From contig JAUCBJ010007521.1 of the NCBI GenBank assembly GCA_032718475.1, positions 1 through 42,580 of the forward strand: a stretch of DNA of 42,580 nt, in the 5' to 3' direction. Under the pieces are notes generated by a model, which was not told the origin of the DNA, ran no database searches, and was given only the letters and a program-made list of their open reading frames with translations. Below, piece by piece: positions 23,503 through 32,885 of the stretch (position 1 is its first letter; the number at the start of each line of letters is the position of its first letter). This stretch comes from Nemertoderma westbladi. Lineage: Eukaryota > Xenacoelomorpha > Nemertodermatida > Nemertodermatidae. The position numbers and the translations under genes were made by a program.

Positions 23503-23697
23503 TTGGACGCAAATAATAGCTGATTAGGGGCCGGCCTACTCTCAAAAATAAAACTGTAACCTGTTATATTGTGTTTATTAGTTTATTGTTATGGTTAAAA
23601 TAACGTCAACGTGCCACTGTAACCTGCTCCTTTCCCTAAATTAAGAATTTAACATTGAGGCGGGATATTAATTCGCCAAGGCGGGTTTTGCGTCCAG
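23503..23697 (+). mobile_element. ~195-bp MITE with TGGACGCAAA ends (copy 1)
   Basis: Begins TGGACGCAAA and ends TTTTGCGTCCAG (terminal inverted repeats), directly followed by a C-tract. An inverted second copy is at 29999-30188. Shared internal sequence includes CTCAAAAATAAAACTGTAAC and CGGGATATTAATTCGCCAAG. Confidence 0.7.
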
Positions 23698-23700
23698 CTT

Positions 23701-23727
23701 CCCCACCCCCCCCCCCCCCCCCCCCCC
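23701..23727. repeat. C homopolymer tract
   Basis: CCCCA followed by about 22 C, abutting the end of the MITE. The copy-2 MITE is likewise bordered by a G-tract. Confidence 0.9.
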
Positions 23728-23819
23728 TGTCTCTGCTACTGCTTCGCACGGGAACTGTGGAAAATACGTCTCATACGTACACATGTTTACGCGTTAAGTA
23801 CAAACCCTATAAAAATACT

Positions 23820-23828
23820 GAAATATAG
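23820..23828. repeat. Target-site duplication GAAATATAG (left)
   Basis: Perfect 9-bp match to 25481-25489, directly outside the inverted ends of the 1.65-kb element. Confidence 0.8.
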
Positions 23829-25480
23829 GGGTATATCTTTTGCGTAGAGGTATAGCCTACATAGAGGCTTCATGTAGGTATGTGTAGCCTACATGTAGAT
23901 GCACGTGTAGGGTGAATGTAGGTAGGTGTAGTCCCATAGATATTAATGTAATTTATGTGTCAACTTGCAGTAACGTGATACACGGTCGTCAATCAGGATG
24001 TATGGCAATAATCTCTGATCTCCACGGTACAATACGGTACATCAACCTGCAGACCTGTCTGCTGTCAGACAACAGGTTTTACTGCATACTGCAGTACTGT
24101 ATAAATATCAAACATCGCGTTCTGATTATACTAAAGTCCCTTACTCGTCATAAATATTATGCCCTAATAAATTTGAGTATGCTAACGCCACGAAAGGCAT
24201 CGTTCCATTAGATTAACTCGTTCTGATTTATATGTTTATTAAGTAAGAGTAACCTAAACAAGAACAGCCATCATCGCGGGGACTATAGTCTACCAGAAAC
24301 CCTGACCCCCCTCTGCCCCTCTTTATCTGTTTATCAACCATACATCCATGGGACTTGAACAGTACTTCAGCATTGAAATGTTTTGGACGTTTTGTTTTGA
24401 AAGTAAAAATATAGAAGTCTGGAAGTTTTGTTTGTTTTAATTTTTCAGGCAGTCACATTCCACCAACCAGCAACAGTCCCATCCCTTCCCACTATCCCGC
24501 GGACCACCACACTGTTTCATTATAAAGTATTCCCATCTCGATGATGGGAATTAATCAGTAATCCGATGGGATTCAAATCCCATCTCGAAGTAACAGCAAA
24601 ACAATAACACGAAAGTCAATAGCTTTACAGTTATATTTGATTGCATTGAAAGTTAATAGAAAGAAGAAGTTAAATTGCATATCCATTAAAATATCATGAA
24701 ATTGATACGGCAGTTTAGTAGATTAAAACGGCCACAGCAAGATTTATAAAATGAAAAATAAGTAAAATCAGCACAGCACACAATATTATCAATATAGACA
24801 TTGAAGACAATTTAATAAACAAATACTATAAAAAAATATCTACTAACAATCAATACATGATATATATAATATATATACATCAGCGACTACCATCGCCACT
24901 CTGGTTCAATCAGTCAGTCCGGTATCATTGTTAGCGTTTTGTTGAATTACCCACTCATCCTCAGACCCTCATGGACACCGACGACGAGCTCTAACCCTAA
25001 CCGTTAGTCGATTCCTCCTTGACTGGAAACATCAGGTTCGGGCCGTTCGGCCCATACAAAGTCATTAGCCTCCATGCCTGAACCCGCAGGATCATAAGAT
25101 CTACAGTATGTATCGGTATATCGTTCAGTCGTTTTTTCCTTTGTCAGTACTGTAGTATTGATAGGCTCCGTCTCGTGGGTATTCAGGGGACCCCCATTCG
25201 ACGTATTCGCATCTCCTCCTGGTTGTTTCGGGTACCACCGCCCGCCATATGCGCATCTCTTCGTGGTTGTTCCGGGTACCACCCCCGTTCGCCGCATTCG
25301 CATCTCATCGAGGAAGTTCGGGTCCGGGTACCCCGTGTAGGCCTATTCATTCATCATTGTTGTTTTTAAAGACCTACCTACACCTACCTACATTCACCCT
25401 ACACGTGCATCTACATGTAGGCTACACATACCTACATGTAGCCTCTATGTAGGCTATACCTCTACGCAAAAGATATACCC
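23829..25480. mobile_element. 1652-bp terminal-inverted-repeat DNA element, 9-bp target duplication
   Basis: Starts GGGTATATCTTTTGCGTAGA and ends with its reverse complement; the inverted ends extend about 110 bp (23829-23931 against 25372-25480). It is flanked by perfect GAAATATAG duplications. There is no transposase ORF, so it is non-autonomous. Long inverted ends with a 9-bp duplication fit Mutator-like elements best, from family knowledge, although other 9-bp superfamilies are not excluded. Inside, 25180-25335 has three diverged ~48-bp repeats (CGCATCTC...GGTTGTT..GGGTACCACC). Confidence 0.8.
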
Positions 25481-25489
25481 GAAATATAG
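25481..25489. repeat. Target-site duplication GAAATATAG (right)
   Basis: Matches 23820-23828. Confidence 0.8.
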
Positions 25490-25764
25490 TGCTAGTATGG
25501 TAGTGGTAGTACTACAGTAAAGTAATAAGTAGTAAACGTATAAAGACTGAAAGAAGTAACGGTTGTCTGTCGACTCAACAGACTGTTAGATCAGCATATT
25601 TCAGTATTTGTTATACACCGTTTACCGTTCAGCCGTTATATTATAACTGTATTACTGTTACTGTATACCGGTAATACTAACTCATACTAATATACAGACT
25701 GACAGGTAATACTAGTCATCCAATTACAGATAGCCTATTATTATTACTATTATTCATACGTATT

Positions 25765-26067
25765 ATGGTTGCAGACCGGTACCGCTGGGGCACCCAAGCT
25801 TACTTCCAGAACCAGGAACCCAAACCACCTGCTGAACCGTGCTTCAAACCTGTCTGTCTGTCAGCGATTACGGGCTACTGCATCGGTCTAGGATTCGGAG
25901 CCTACGGCATCTTAGCGGGCGGGGCCCTCACTTACTTCCCCCAGTTGGATCGGAAAGGGAAGTGGAAATTCGGCAAATATCTTTTCAAGGCGGGACGTAA
26001 AACAGCTAGAAATCTCGCTGTTATTCTTGGCGTCATTACCGCTATTACTTCATGCACAATTAACTGA
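25765..26067 (+). CDS. Small two-helix membrane protein, ROMO1-like
   Basis: 100-residue intronless ORF. A hydrophilic N-terminus (1-25) leads to a Cys (26) and a glycine-rich hydrophobic segment (about 31-52, with G-x3-G spacing such as GYCIGLGFGAYG). A basic linker (60-80) follows, then a second hydrophobic segment (83-98) ending in SC. The layout resembles the ROMO1/Mgr2 family of mitochondrial inner-membrane proteins (about 79 residues: Cys-Phe before a G-rich helix, a second helix, then a terminal Cys), which act at the TIM23 presequence translocase. The similarity is by layout and a few residues only, so the call is tentative. It lies 82 bp upstream of MRPL23 on the same strand. Confidence 0.5.
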   Translation: MVADRYRWGTQAYFQNQEPKPPAEPCFKPVCLSAITGYCIGLGFGAYGILAGGALTYFPQLDRKGKWKFGKYLFKAGRKTARNLAVILGVITAITSCTIN

Positions 26068-26121
26068 AAGTGACAGACCATTAATCAACTACAGAACCAA
26101 TTAATTCTTAGGGCTAGTTTA

Positions 26122-26145
26122 TTGTTTTTCTTCTAGTTTTTTTAG
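26122..26145 (+). promoter_or_regulatory. Pyrimidine tract plus AG just before the MRPL23 start (possible trans-splice acceptor)
   Basis: A run of T/C (TTGTTTTTCTTCTAG then TTTTTTTAG) ends 4-14 bases before the ATG at 26150. It has the form of a 3' splice site with no upstream exon visible in the 82-bp gap. This is inference from position and composition. Confidence 0.4.
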
Positions 26146-26149
26146 TTCT

Positions 26150-26605
26150 ATGTCTAGATTTACTATAATTAAAAGGAAGTCAGAGTTCCCTCCGTACAGG
26201 CCTGGCGGCCCCCAGCGTCGCATACTTTTAACTCACGATTGGATGAGACTCGTTGCTAAGAACGACCTGCTACACAACCAGGTCTGTTTCCACTGCCCCC
26301 TTCACATGAACAAACACGACATTCGGGAATACCTCGAGAAAATCTACGATATACCAGTAGTGAACGTAGAAACCTCGGTGGTTCGTCCACCAGCGACAGG
26401 GGGTCTGTTTGGTAGGCGTTTCCGTTACATTAACGATTACAAAGAAGTTTGTATAACGATGCCCGTTAGCAAAGCGTTTAAATTCCCAGACCTTCAAGCG
26501 TCGGATACATTGGAGAAAGAACAATTAAAATTAGAAGGATATGAAAAAGAAATAAAAGAGAAAAATGCAAAGAGAGGAACCGTGGTAAAGAAATGGTTCT
26601 GGTAA
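26150..26605 (+). CDS. MRPL23: Mitochondrial large-subunit ribosomal protein uL23m (MRPL23)
   Basis: 151 residues, close to the ~153 of the vertebrate protein, intronless. The N-terminal PPYRPGGPQRRIL matches the family's YP.YR.GGPQ.R start. The core has MNKHDIREYLEKIYDIPVVNV (family: M...D.R.YLE.IY.VPV..V), then DYKEVCITMPVSKAFKFPDL (family: DYK...V.L..G..F.FPDL), with a charged C-terminal helix and a terminal WF. It is a component of the mitochondrial ribosome near the exit tunnel. It sits 136 bp before CLP1 and 82 bp after the ROMO1-like gene. An AATAAA follows at 26664. Confidence 0.9.
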   Translation: MSRFTIIKRKSEFPPYRPGGPQRRILLTHDWMRLVAKNDLLHNQVCFHCPLHMNKHDIREYLEKIYDIPVVNVETSVVRPPATGGLFGRRFRYINDYKEVCITMPVSKAFKFPDLQASDTLEKEQLKLEGYEKEIKEKNAKRGTVVKKWFW

Positions 26606-26700
26606 ATAAGATAAAGAATACGATTATTTTTATTATTTAGAATATATTTTGAAGTTTAGTTGTAATAAATAAAACTAATTAAAATATAGGAGAAAAATTA

Positions 26701-26718
26701 CTTCCTATAAGTCTTTAG
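26701..26718 (+). promoter_or_regulatory. Acceptor-like CTTCC...TCTTTAG before CLP1
   Basis: A pyrimidine-rich stretch ending in AG, 23 bases before the CLP1 ATG (26742), within the 136-bp gap after MRPL23. It could be a trans-splice acceptor or a cis 5'-UTR acceptor; weak evidence. Confidence 0.3.
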
Positions 26719-26741
26719 GCCTAACTATAATTATTGTTCCA

Positions 26742-28007
26742 ATGGCGGATAAATCGGACGGCGTTCTGTATGAATTATTGCGGGACTCGGAACTTCGATT
26801 CGAGGTGGAACACCGGGGTATCGCGCAGTTGGAACTGCTGACGGGAACGGCGGAGATATTCGGCACCGAGTTGGTCCGGGACCGACAGTACACCTTCTAC
26901 TCCGGGGCCAAAGTCGCTGTCTACACATGGGAATCGGCGAGTCTACGACTGCGGGGCCGTGTCGACTCGCCGTACGTGTCCAAGGAGACCCCTATGACGA
27001 TCTACGTGAACGCGCACGCAGCGTTGGAGCAGATGCGAACGGCGGCGTCGGAGACGGCTGAGGGACGCGGCCCGCGGGTGATGGTCTGTGGGCCGACGGA
27101 CGTGGGAAAGTCGACAATCTGTCGGTTGCTAGTGAACTACGGGGTCCGCGTAGGGCGGACCCCGACGCTGGTAGACCTCGACGTTGGTCAGGGTTCCGCC
27201 AGCGTCCCCGGGACTATGACCGTCTCCGTTATAGACAGAGTGGCCTCCGCCGAGGAAGGTTTCAATAACGAGTCGCCTCTCGTGTACAACTTCGGGTTCA
27301 TCTCCCCGGGGCCCAACCTCAAGTACTACTCACACATTATCGACCTTATCGGGCGGGCGGTCACTGACCGCGGTCGCTCCAACCGTTTGGCCGAGGTGTC
27401 TGGCGTCGTTATAAACACCTGCGGGTGGACCAAAGGGGGCGGCTACCAGGCTCTCCTTCACACAGCTCAATCTCTCGAGGTTGACAGCGTTATCATCATC
27501 GACCACGAGCGCTTGTTCAACGACTTCCGTCGGGATCTTCCCGCTTTCGTTAAAGTCGTTCTGCTTCCCAAATCCGGCGGGGTGGTGGAACGTTCCTTGC
27601 AGTTCCGACGACTGTGTCGGGAGGAACGTATCAAGCGGTATTTCTACGGACCTCGGGGGAACTTGTACCCTCACAGGTACGATATCGCCTTCTCTTCAGT
27701 TGAGATTTACAAAGTTGGCGCCCCTGCCGTTCCTAAATCTTTACTTCCTTTGGGGCAGGAGGAATCGAACACTGAACTGGAGTTGGTCGCAGTGAACCCA
27801 GCTGAGACTTTGTTGCATCGGGTCTTGGCTGTGAGTAGGAGTGAGTCTAAAGAAGAACTGGTTTCGTTCAACGTGGCTGGATTTATCGTTGTGACCGCTG
27901 TGAATATGTCGCAAAAATTGTTTACTATTCTAAGTCCCCAGCCCTCCCCACTGCCTAACAGGTTCCTACTATATACAGAGAACAGTTACATGGACTTAGA
28001 TTCTTAG
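26742..28007 (+). CDS. CLP1: Polyribonucleotide 5'-hydroxyl-kinase Clp1
   Basis: 421 residues, intronless, matching the ~425-residue animal Clp1 over its length. The N-terminal domain has ELRFEVEHRGIAQLELLTGTAEIFGTEL-type sequence. The P-loop is GPTDVGKS at residues 117-124 (Lys123), followed by LVDLDVGQGSASVPGTM, then GVVINTCGWTKGGGYQAL, LLPKSGGVVERS and the C-terminal KVGAPAVPKSLLPLG and VAGFIVVTAV. Clp1 is an RNA 5' kinase in the tRNA splicing endonuclease complex and a subunit of pre-mRNA cleavage factor II. The 5' half of the gene is strikingly GC-rich against the AT-rich surroundings. It is the third gene of a tight same-strand cluster. A candidate AATAAA lies at 28299. Confidence 0.96.
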   Translation: MADKSDGVLYELLRDSELRFEVEHRGIAQLELLTGTAEIFGTELVRDRQYTFYSGAKVAVYTWESASLRLRGRVDSPYVSKETPMTIYVNAHAALEQMRTAASETAEGRGPRVMVCGPTDVGKSTICRLLVNYGVRVGRTPTLVDLDVGQGSASVPGTMTVSVIDRVASAEEGFNNESPLVYNFGFISPGPNLKYYSHIIDLIGRAVTDRGRSNRLAEVSGVVINTCGWTKGGGYQALLHTAQSLEVDSVIIIDHERLFNDFRRDLPAFVKVVLLPKSGGVVERSLQFRRLCREERIKRYFYGPRGNLYPHRYDIAFSSVEIYKVGAPAVPKSLLPLGQEESNTELELVAVNPAETLLHRVLAVSRSESKEELVSFNVAGFIVVTAVNMSQKLFTILSPQPSPLPNRFLLYTENSYMDLDS

Positions 28008-28832
28008 AATATAGATTGACTATTTCTATTTAGGTAGAGCGGCTGTGGCTGAATTTACTCATTAGTAATAGTTATATAGTTGAACTTGATTGTAATTTTG
28101 AAAAACATACCGGGTCCTTACTTTGTATAAATGCAACATTGTGTGACACTGTTATTTAATGTGTTGGAGCTAAATGTATTTTTCTAGTTTAAAAAATTAA
28201 TGTTTTATGTAAAAGTTCCTAATAATTTTTGTGCAAACAAAATTCCGTTACTTTACAAATCGATGCTGATGAAAAACTTATGAATCTTTTGTTGTTAGAA
28301 TAAAAGTATTTCAGGTGAAAGTTTTCTAATTTTTTAATAGGAATTAATTGTTATGTATTAAAGTTTTAGCAAAATCCATCATTACGATTGGCTAAAGAAA
28401 GATTATGAAAATTCAGTGTCTGTGGTGCATTTACATAATGCACTGATTTTCAATACAACATAATTTTTAATAGCTGCCACTATACTCTACCGGTCCCGTT
28501 ATTAACCAAGCCAATCTGTCTGTCTGTATGACAATCCAGTAATTATAATAATATCGGCTGCGTTGTGGCTGTAACAAAGATAATTTCAGGTTCAGTTTCA
28601 GTTTCATTGTAAGATCTCGTCACAGCTGTAAAGTGTACATTACTTCTCTATTCATTGACTCCGTACTCTATGTGATAGGTTTTAATCTAGAAGATGTGCC
28701 ACTAGTGTATTAGACACATAATCAGTACTCACATAAATGATCGACCTGCCCTATCGTGTAATGATGGCAGACCCAGAGACGAGGCCGCACAATATCTCCC
28801 AGTTAGCCAAACACTTTCCAAGTTTATCGATG
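28008..28832. other. CLP1 3' flank and non-coding sequence
   Basis: Likely CLP1 3' UTR to about 28310 (AATAAA at 28299-28304), then non-coding. The last ~100 bases may be part of the hAT-interrupted minus-strand ORF listed separately. Confidence 0.5.
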
Positions 28833-29795
28833 TTCTCAACCAGGGACTGGATACGAAAATACGATACGATACGAACCAGTTTTTCACGATACGATGCGAT
28901 ACGATGCGATACGAATGCAATTTTGAGAAAATACGATACGAAAAATCCAAGTTACGATACGAAATACAAAAAATGTTTCGTATTTTTTTCGTATCGTATT
29001 TTATCTAAAGAGTTGATAAAAAATATGTATTGTATTTTGTATTACACTTAGAAAATCATTTAAATCTATATAATAGGCAAATATTTATTGTTTCAATGTA
29101 CAGCTGATGTACGTCTGGCTAGGGCTACAACAATACAACATCCATAATGAAGTTATGCAACACGGCCAGACGGTCCAATAGTAGTAGGCGTTACCATATT
29201 AACATGCCACGATATTGCCACGTACTGATGTAGGCCTACCTACCTACAGTAGGCCTAATGGCGTTATTTATGGAATAATTTTGAATTTGATGTACTAATA
29301 TCTGAATATGGAATAAAATTCAAAATTTAAATTTCGTAGTCAAACTAAGACTAGAATAAAAACTATGTTTTATTAAATTTTATTCTCTCACTAATAATGC
29401 CTTTATCATAACATCAATGCCTTGTAGGCGCGATTAGTTATCTTTCGTTTGACTGTTAAAAACATAATATTTATAAAATAATAAGATACGAAAATACAAT
29501 ACGAAAAATATTTATTCGTATTATACGATACGAAGTCAATTTTTGTGATACGATACGAATAAAATAACAAATAAGTACTGCGATACGAAATACGAAAATC
29601 CGTTTTCATATCGTATCGTCTGTCCCTGTTCTCAACTACAATGTCCTTATGAAGCCGGCGAAGGCATTGTTGACTGGCCACCATGTCAGTTCTAGGAGGT
29701 GGTTGTTGTCCTCTCGGGTATAGCAGTGAGTAGCGGGATTTTAGATTCCAGCTGGGTGTTGCTAATGATGTGCAACTATAATAATTATCGATCAA
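28757..29795 (-). pseudogene. Possible minus-strand ORF split by the hAT MITE
   Basis: The minus strand is open from about 29740 to the MITE edge (…SQQCLRRLHKDIVVEN). After the MITE and one copy of the duplication are skipped, it continues in the same frame (IDKLGKCLANWEILCGL) to a stop near 28756. The helical pattern is reminiscent of a CARD/death-fold segment, but this is weak. It is either a small exon inactivated by the insertion or a chance open frame. Confidence 0.3.
28841..29628. mobile_element. 788-bp non-autonomous hAT-type element (MITE) with ATACG-repeat arms
   Basis: Ends are CAGGGAC...GTCCCTG. The target duplication TTCTCAAC (28833-28840 and 29629-29636) is perfect and fits the hAT consensus nTnnnnAn. 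The subterminal arms consist of ATACG/ATACGAA pentamer-like repeats (28850-29000) and their inverted copies (29480-29615). No transposase is encoded. Confidence 0.9.
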
Positions 29796-29977
29796 TTTAT
29801 TGCTTATATTGTGTGTGTGGCATAACCAAAATTTTGCTACCTACGTAATACACTCTTAATTGACGATATTGAATGTTGTTGAAAAAATGTTATGGTGGAA
29901 AGAGGTATTTTTATTAATTATACAATTTAAAACTTTATAACCGGAAGATCAGAGATCCACTGAATAATTGAGAAAGG

Positions 29978-29998
29978 GGGGGGGGGGGGGGGGGGGGA
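29978..29998. repeat. G homopolymer tract
   Basis: About 23 G directly beside the second MITE copy, mirroring the C-tract at 23701. Confidence 0.9.
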
Positions 29999-30188
29999 CT
30001 GGACCCAAATCCCATCTTGGCGAATTAATATCCCGCATCAATGTTAAATTCTCAAATTAGATAAAGGAGCATGTTACAGTAACACGTTATTTTAACCAAA
30101 ACAATAAACTAAACACAATAGAACAGGTTACAGTTTTATTTTTGAGTGCAATTTCCCCTGGAGAGAGATTAATTTTTATTGCGTCCAG
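29999..30188 (-). mobile_element. ~190-bp MITE with CTGGACGCAA ends (copy 2, inverted)
   Basis: Reverse-complement copy of 23503-23697. It reads CTGGACCCAAA at the left and TTGCGTCCAG at the right, with a G-tract outside one end and TTTCCCCCCC outside the other. The internal sequence is conserved (CTTGGCGAATTAATATCCCG). Confidence 0.7.
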
Positions 30189-30762
30189 TTTCCCCCCCTA
30201 TCTGGAATAATGTTGAAAAGTGATTGGGTGGTAAGGGGGGTGGATGGAAACTGGGAATTCGAATTGTAGTGTTAGGGTCGGACTGGACATGCCAAACCTT
30301 TAGCACGCACATTTCTTTATAGATCTGGACTCGGCGCGCTACAACTGTTGTAGCACACTACATGGCAGCCCATTCCATATTTTGTTAAAGTTATTTTATT
30401 GTTAGAAAACCCGTAAATGTGTTTTATTTAAGCAATATTATGATTTGCCATATTCGAATAGCAATAAGTCGTTGGCTTCTGTTAGTTAATTGGATTTACA
30501 TTCGATCGAAAATATAAAAATATTGATATTTTTGTACGATCAATACAAAATTTGTAATTTTCGGTCAATAATTAATAGATTCAATATTGTGGACAACCAT
30601 ATTTATAGTTCACCTCTCTGACGTGACGTGTTGTTAGGTTAGTTACCAAGTTGTTTATTGTTTTGGTTAGTGTAACACCTTCTAGATTTAGTACTTAATG
30701 GTAACCTAAACCTGCAACAAAAAAACTGATATTCCCGGTTGATAAAATAACAATTATGACTT
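30189..30762. other. Non-coding AT-rich stretch
   Basis: No gene supported. Possible 3' region of the minus-strand FG-GAP-like gene. Confidence 0.4.
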
Positions 30763-31779
30763 TCAATCTTTTCTAGTAATTGTATTGGTTTCAACATTAC
30801 AATAAGCCACAGTAACAACACAAAGTAAGGTACAGAACCAACCGATTACAACGCTGTACAGACCCCAAGGTGCGCGGAGTATTCGCATCCCTATGTATCC
30901 GACACCCTTACAGTACAAAACGAGGTTGGAACCAGTGAAGTCGTCAGTAACGGAACCTCGTTTAATCGCGTCAACGGAACACGGTAAATCGCGTTCCGCA
31001 ATTAAATACCCCTCGGAACTTACTAAAGAGATTCGGTTAGACCCGGCGGCAATCACTGACCCTTCCGGGGTTAACCCTTCGATTAATAACGGCTTCCCAT
31101 TGGCTGGCCAACCAGCTGACCCCGCAGTCCTCCATAAAACGTTACCATGGTAATTAAGTTTTACTATTGTCCCGTCGCAACCGTAAACAACAATATCGAA
31201 GGTGATTTTATTCGTAAGTCGTGGCGTAAATAAAGACGTTACAAACCCCCAGGGGGCGGGAGAATTAAACCTGAGAATCGCAGAATAATTCCCGCAGTTT
31301 TTCTGACAAACATTCAGCTCCGAAACATTATTATATGTCTCTTTTCGCCCTCCGATATTTTTATCTAAACTTTGCGAAATAATTCGGCATCCGTTGACCA
31401 AGGAAGCCTCTTTTCTAACGAAAGTTTCGCTTCCGACTTTCTCTTCGAGCAATACGATTGGGGAATTATTCTGATGAGTCATCCAGTCCAATGATTCGAG
31501 ATCCGCTAGGCTAATGTTTATTTGATGAAACTTTGAAACTCCACCACTATCCAGCAGTTTTATAGATGGGGTATTGTGATTCCCGATTTTGTTCTTAACC
31601 GGTAGAACCCACTTGGGATTGATTTGATATCGATCGGAGAACCGGAATGTTAACACAATAACCATCATAGCGACCAGCGATAACAACGCATTGCGATTTT
31701 TGCACAATAGAGTCGCCAGAAGACAAATGGTTTCACTTCTCAGTCCAATAAATACATCGAACTTCGGAAGGACAAACAT
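30763..31779 (-). CDS. Uncharacterised FG-GAP/PQQ-like membrane protein
   Basis: 338 residues, intronless. There is a hydrophobic segment near residues 33-47 (LSLVAMMVIVLTF) and a second near the C-terminus (residues 304-327, WGLYSVVIGWFCTLLCVVTVAYC); the predicted fold between them is extracellular or lumenal. The middle has beta-propeller-like strands (DIVVYGCDGTIVKLNYHGNVLWRT, NRISLVSSEGYLIAERDLP). Near the end, DDFTGSNLVLYCKGVGYIG just before the membrane helix resembles the 'D.NNDG..D.I..T..GVYG' block of plant FG-GAP membrane proteins (from memory). The function is unknown. It is divergently oriented to RPP38, with about 450 bp between the start codons. Confidence 0.6.
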   Translation of the reverse strand: MFVLPKFDVFIGLRSETICLLATLLCKNRNALLSLVAMMVIVLTFRFSDRYQINPKWVLPVKNKIGNHNTPSIKLLDSGGVSKFHQINISLADLESLDWMTHQNNSPIVLLEEKVGSETFVRKEASLVNGCRIISQSLDKNIGGRKETYNNVSELNVCQKNCGNYSAILRFNSPAPWGFVTSLFTPRLTNKITFDIVVYGCDGTIVKLNYHGNVLWRTAGSAGWPANGKPLLIEGLTPEGSVIAAGSNRISLVSSEGYLIAERDLPCSVDAIKRGSVTDDFTGSNLVLYCKGVGYIGMRILRAPWGLYSVVIGWFCTLLCVVTVAYCNVETNTITRKD

Positions 31780-32228
31780 TACAATACAATAGCGGCTCTT
31801 TCAGTCTTACGGACTTCTTGACTTGGCTAGAATCGTGGAGTGAAATTGTGTAGATGGCATCTAGAGTCTTGTGTAGGAGTCATGTACCGGTACTGCAGCT
31901 GTAGTGTACTCGTACTGTTCAGCGCTGTTGTTGTAATACTGTAATACTGTGACTGTAGTGTAATAAGGCTGTAAGGTAAGGTAATAGGTCCATTGGAATT
32001 GATTGACCATTACAGCATGCAGCATTACTCTGTTACTGCATTAATACTGTAGGGGTAATACATACTGTACTGTAACTGTCAGAATGTAGAGCAGTATTGA
32101 CATTACTGCAGAAACTACTGAACTAATCAGTTTGGTGTGCGATGAATTGCTGTATTGAGGGTACGGGCGTACATGCGTACGGGTAAGCAGCAAGCAGGTA
32201 TCAATGGTGTATCTGCGATTGGAAAAAA
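31780..32228. promoter_or_regulatory. Shared intergenic (possible bidirectional promoter) region
   Basis: About 450 bp between two divergent start codons. It is rich in TACTG/CTGTA repeats (GTAATACTGTAATACTG near 31935). No TATA box was seen. A bidirectional promoter is inferred from the geometry. Confidence 0.4.
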
Positions 32229-32885
32229 ATGAAAACAGCAGATAAAACCCTTCGTAACTCACAGAAAGTTACAGTAAAGAAATCTTTATTAGCGCCGTTC
32301 CTAACAGAATGGCCTCACGTCACGAAGTCGGATGAGGTTGCTATAGTAACCGCGTTGAGGAAATTCGTTCAATCATACGTCTACCCCGATGCGAGGAGAA
32401 AAAACCGAAAGTTTGTCGATTCGGAACTAAAACAATTTATAATATTCGGAATCAACGAGATAACGAGATCGTTGGGGAAGGACGAGTTGGAATGTTTCGT
32501 GGTAGACCGGTCTATACAGCCCAATGTAACGGGCCAGCAGCTACTGACACTGGCTTGTAGACAAGGCGTTCCCGCCTGCGCAGTAAACGGCCTCGGGTCG
32601 ACCCTGTGTCAGGTGATTCCGACTAAACGGCTCGCCGCTGTCGGTATTCGTCGACCTACAGACGTCGGACATCCCGACGCGGTAACCGCGCTCGTCGCCT
32701 CTGTTGTACCTCTATCGCCGCCGTTTAAACTTCCCTGGATTATTAAGGAAGATAATAGTTCCCCGTCTATTATTAAACCGGTTGTAGACTTTGTTCCGCC
32801 TTCCTTAAAGGTCACTAAATCCACACCGCAGCAAAATGGTAAAACCCAAAAGCGCTTACGAAAACGAAATAAGCGGGATATGTAA
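32229..32885 (+). CDS. RPP38: Ribonuclease P/MRP protein subunit p38 (RPP38)
   Basis: 218 residues, intronless, with an L7Ae/L30e-type core. FIIFGINEITRSLGKDELECFVVDRSIQP, QQLLTLACRQGVPACAVNGLGSTL and VIPTKRLAAVGI match the RPP38 pattern (IG.NEVTR.LE...L......S..P, ..S...VPAC.V..L). The N-terminus has VTVKKSLLAPFLTEWP (family: VVKTSL.NPY...W). The C-terminus is basic (KTQKRLRKRNKR). The protein binds kink-turn RNA in RNase P and RNase MRP. It is shorter than the ~283-residue human protein because of a shorter linker and tail. Confidence 0.85.
   Translation: MKTADKTLRNSQKVTVKKSLLAPFLTEWPHVTKSDEVAIVTALRKFVQSYVYPDARRKNRKFVDSELKQFIIFGINEITRSLGKDELECFVVDRSIQPNVTGQQLLTLACRQGVPACAVNGLGSTLCQVIPTKRLAAVGIRRPTDVGHPDAVTALVASVVPLSPPFKLPWIIKEDNSSPSIIKPVVDFVPPSLKVTKSTPQQNGKTQKRLRKRNKRDM

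Noticed and set aside
24530-24600. GGGATTCAAATCCC resembling a tRNA/SINE B box
   Set aside because: No matching A box, acceptor stem or cloverleaf could be drawn; it lies inside the 1.65-kb DNA element.
25004-25303. 99-codon minus-strand ORF with repeated GTT..YP-type peptides
   Set aside because: It overlaps the ~48-bp repeats inside the 1.65-kb element and has no recognisable family.
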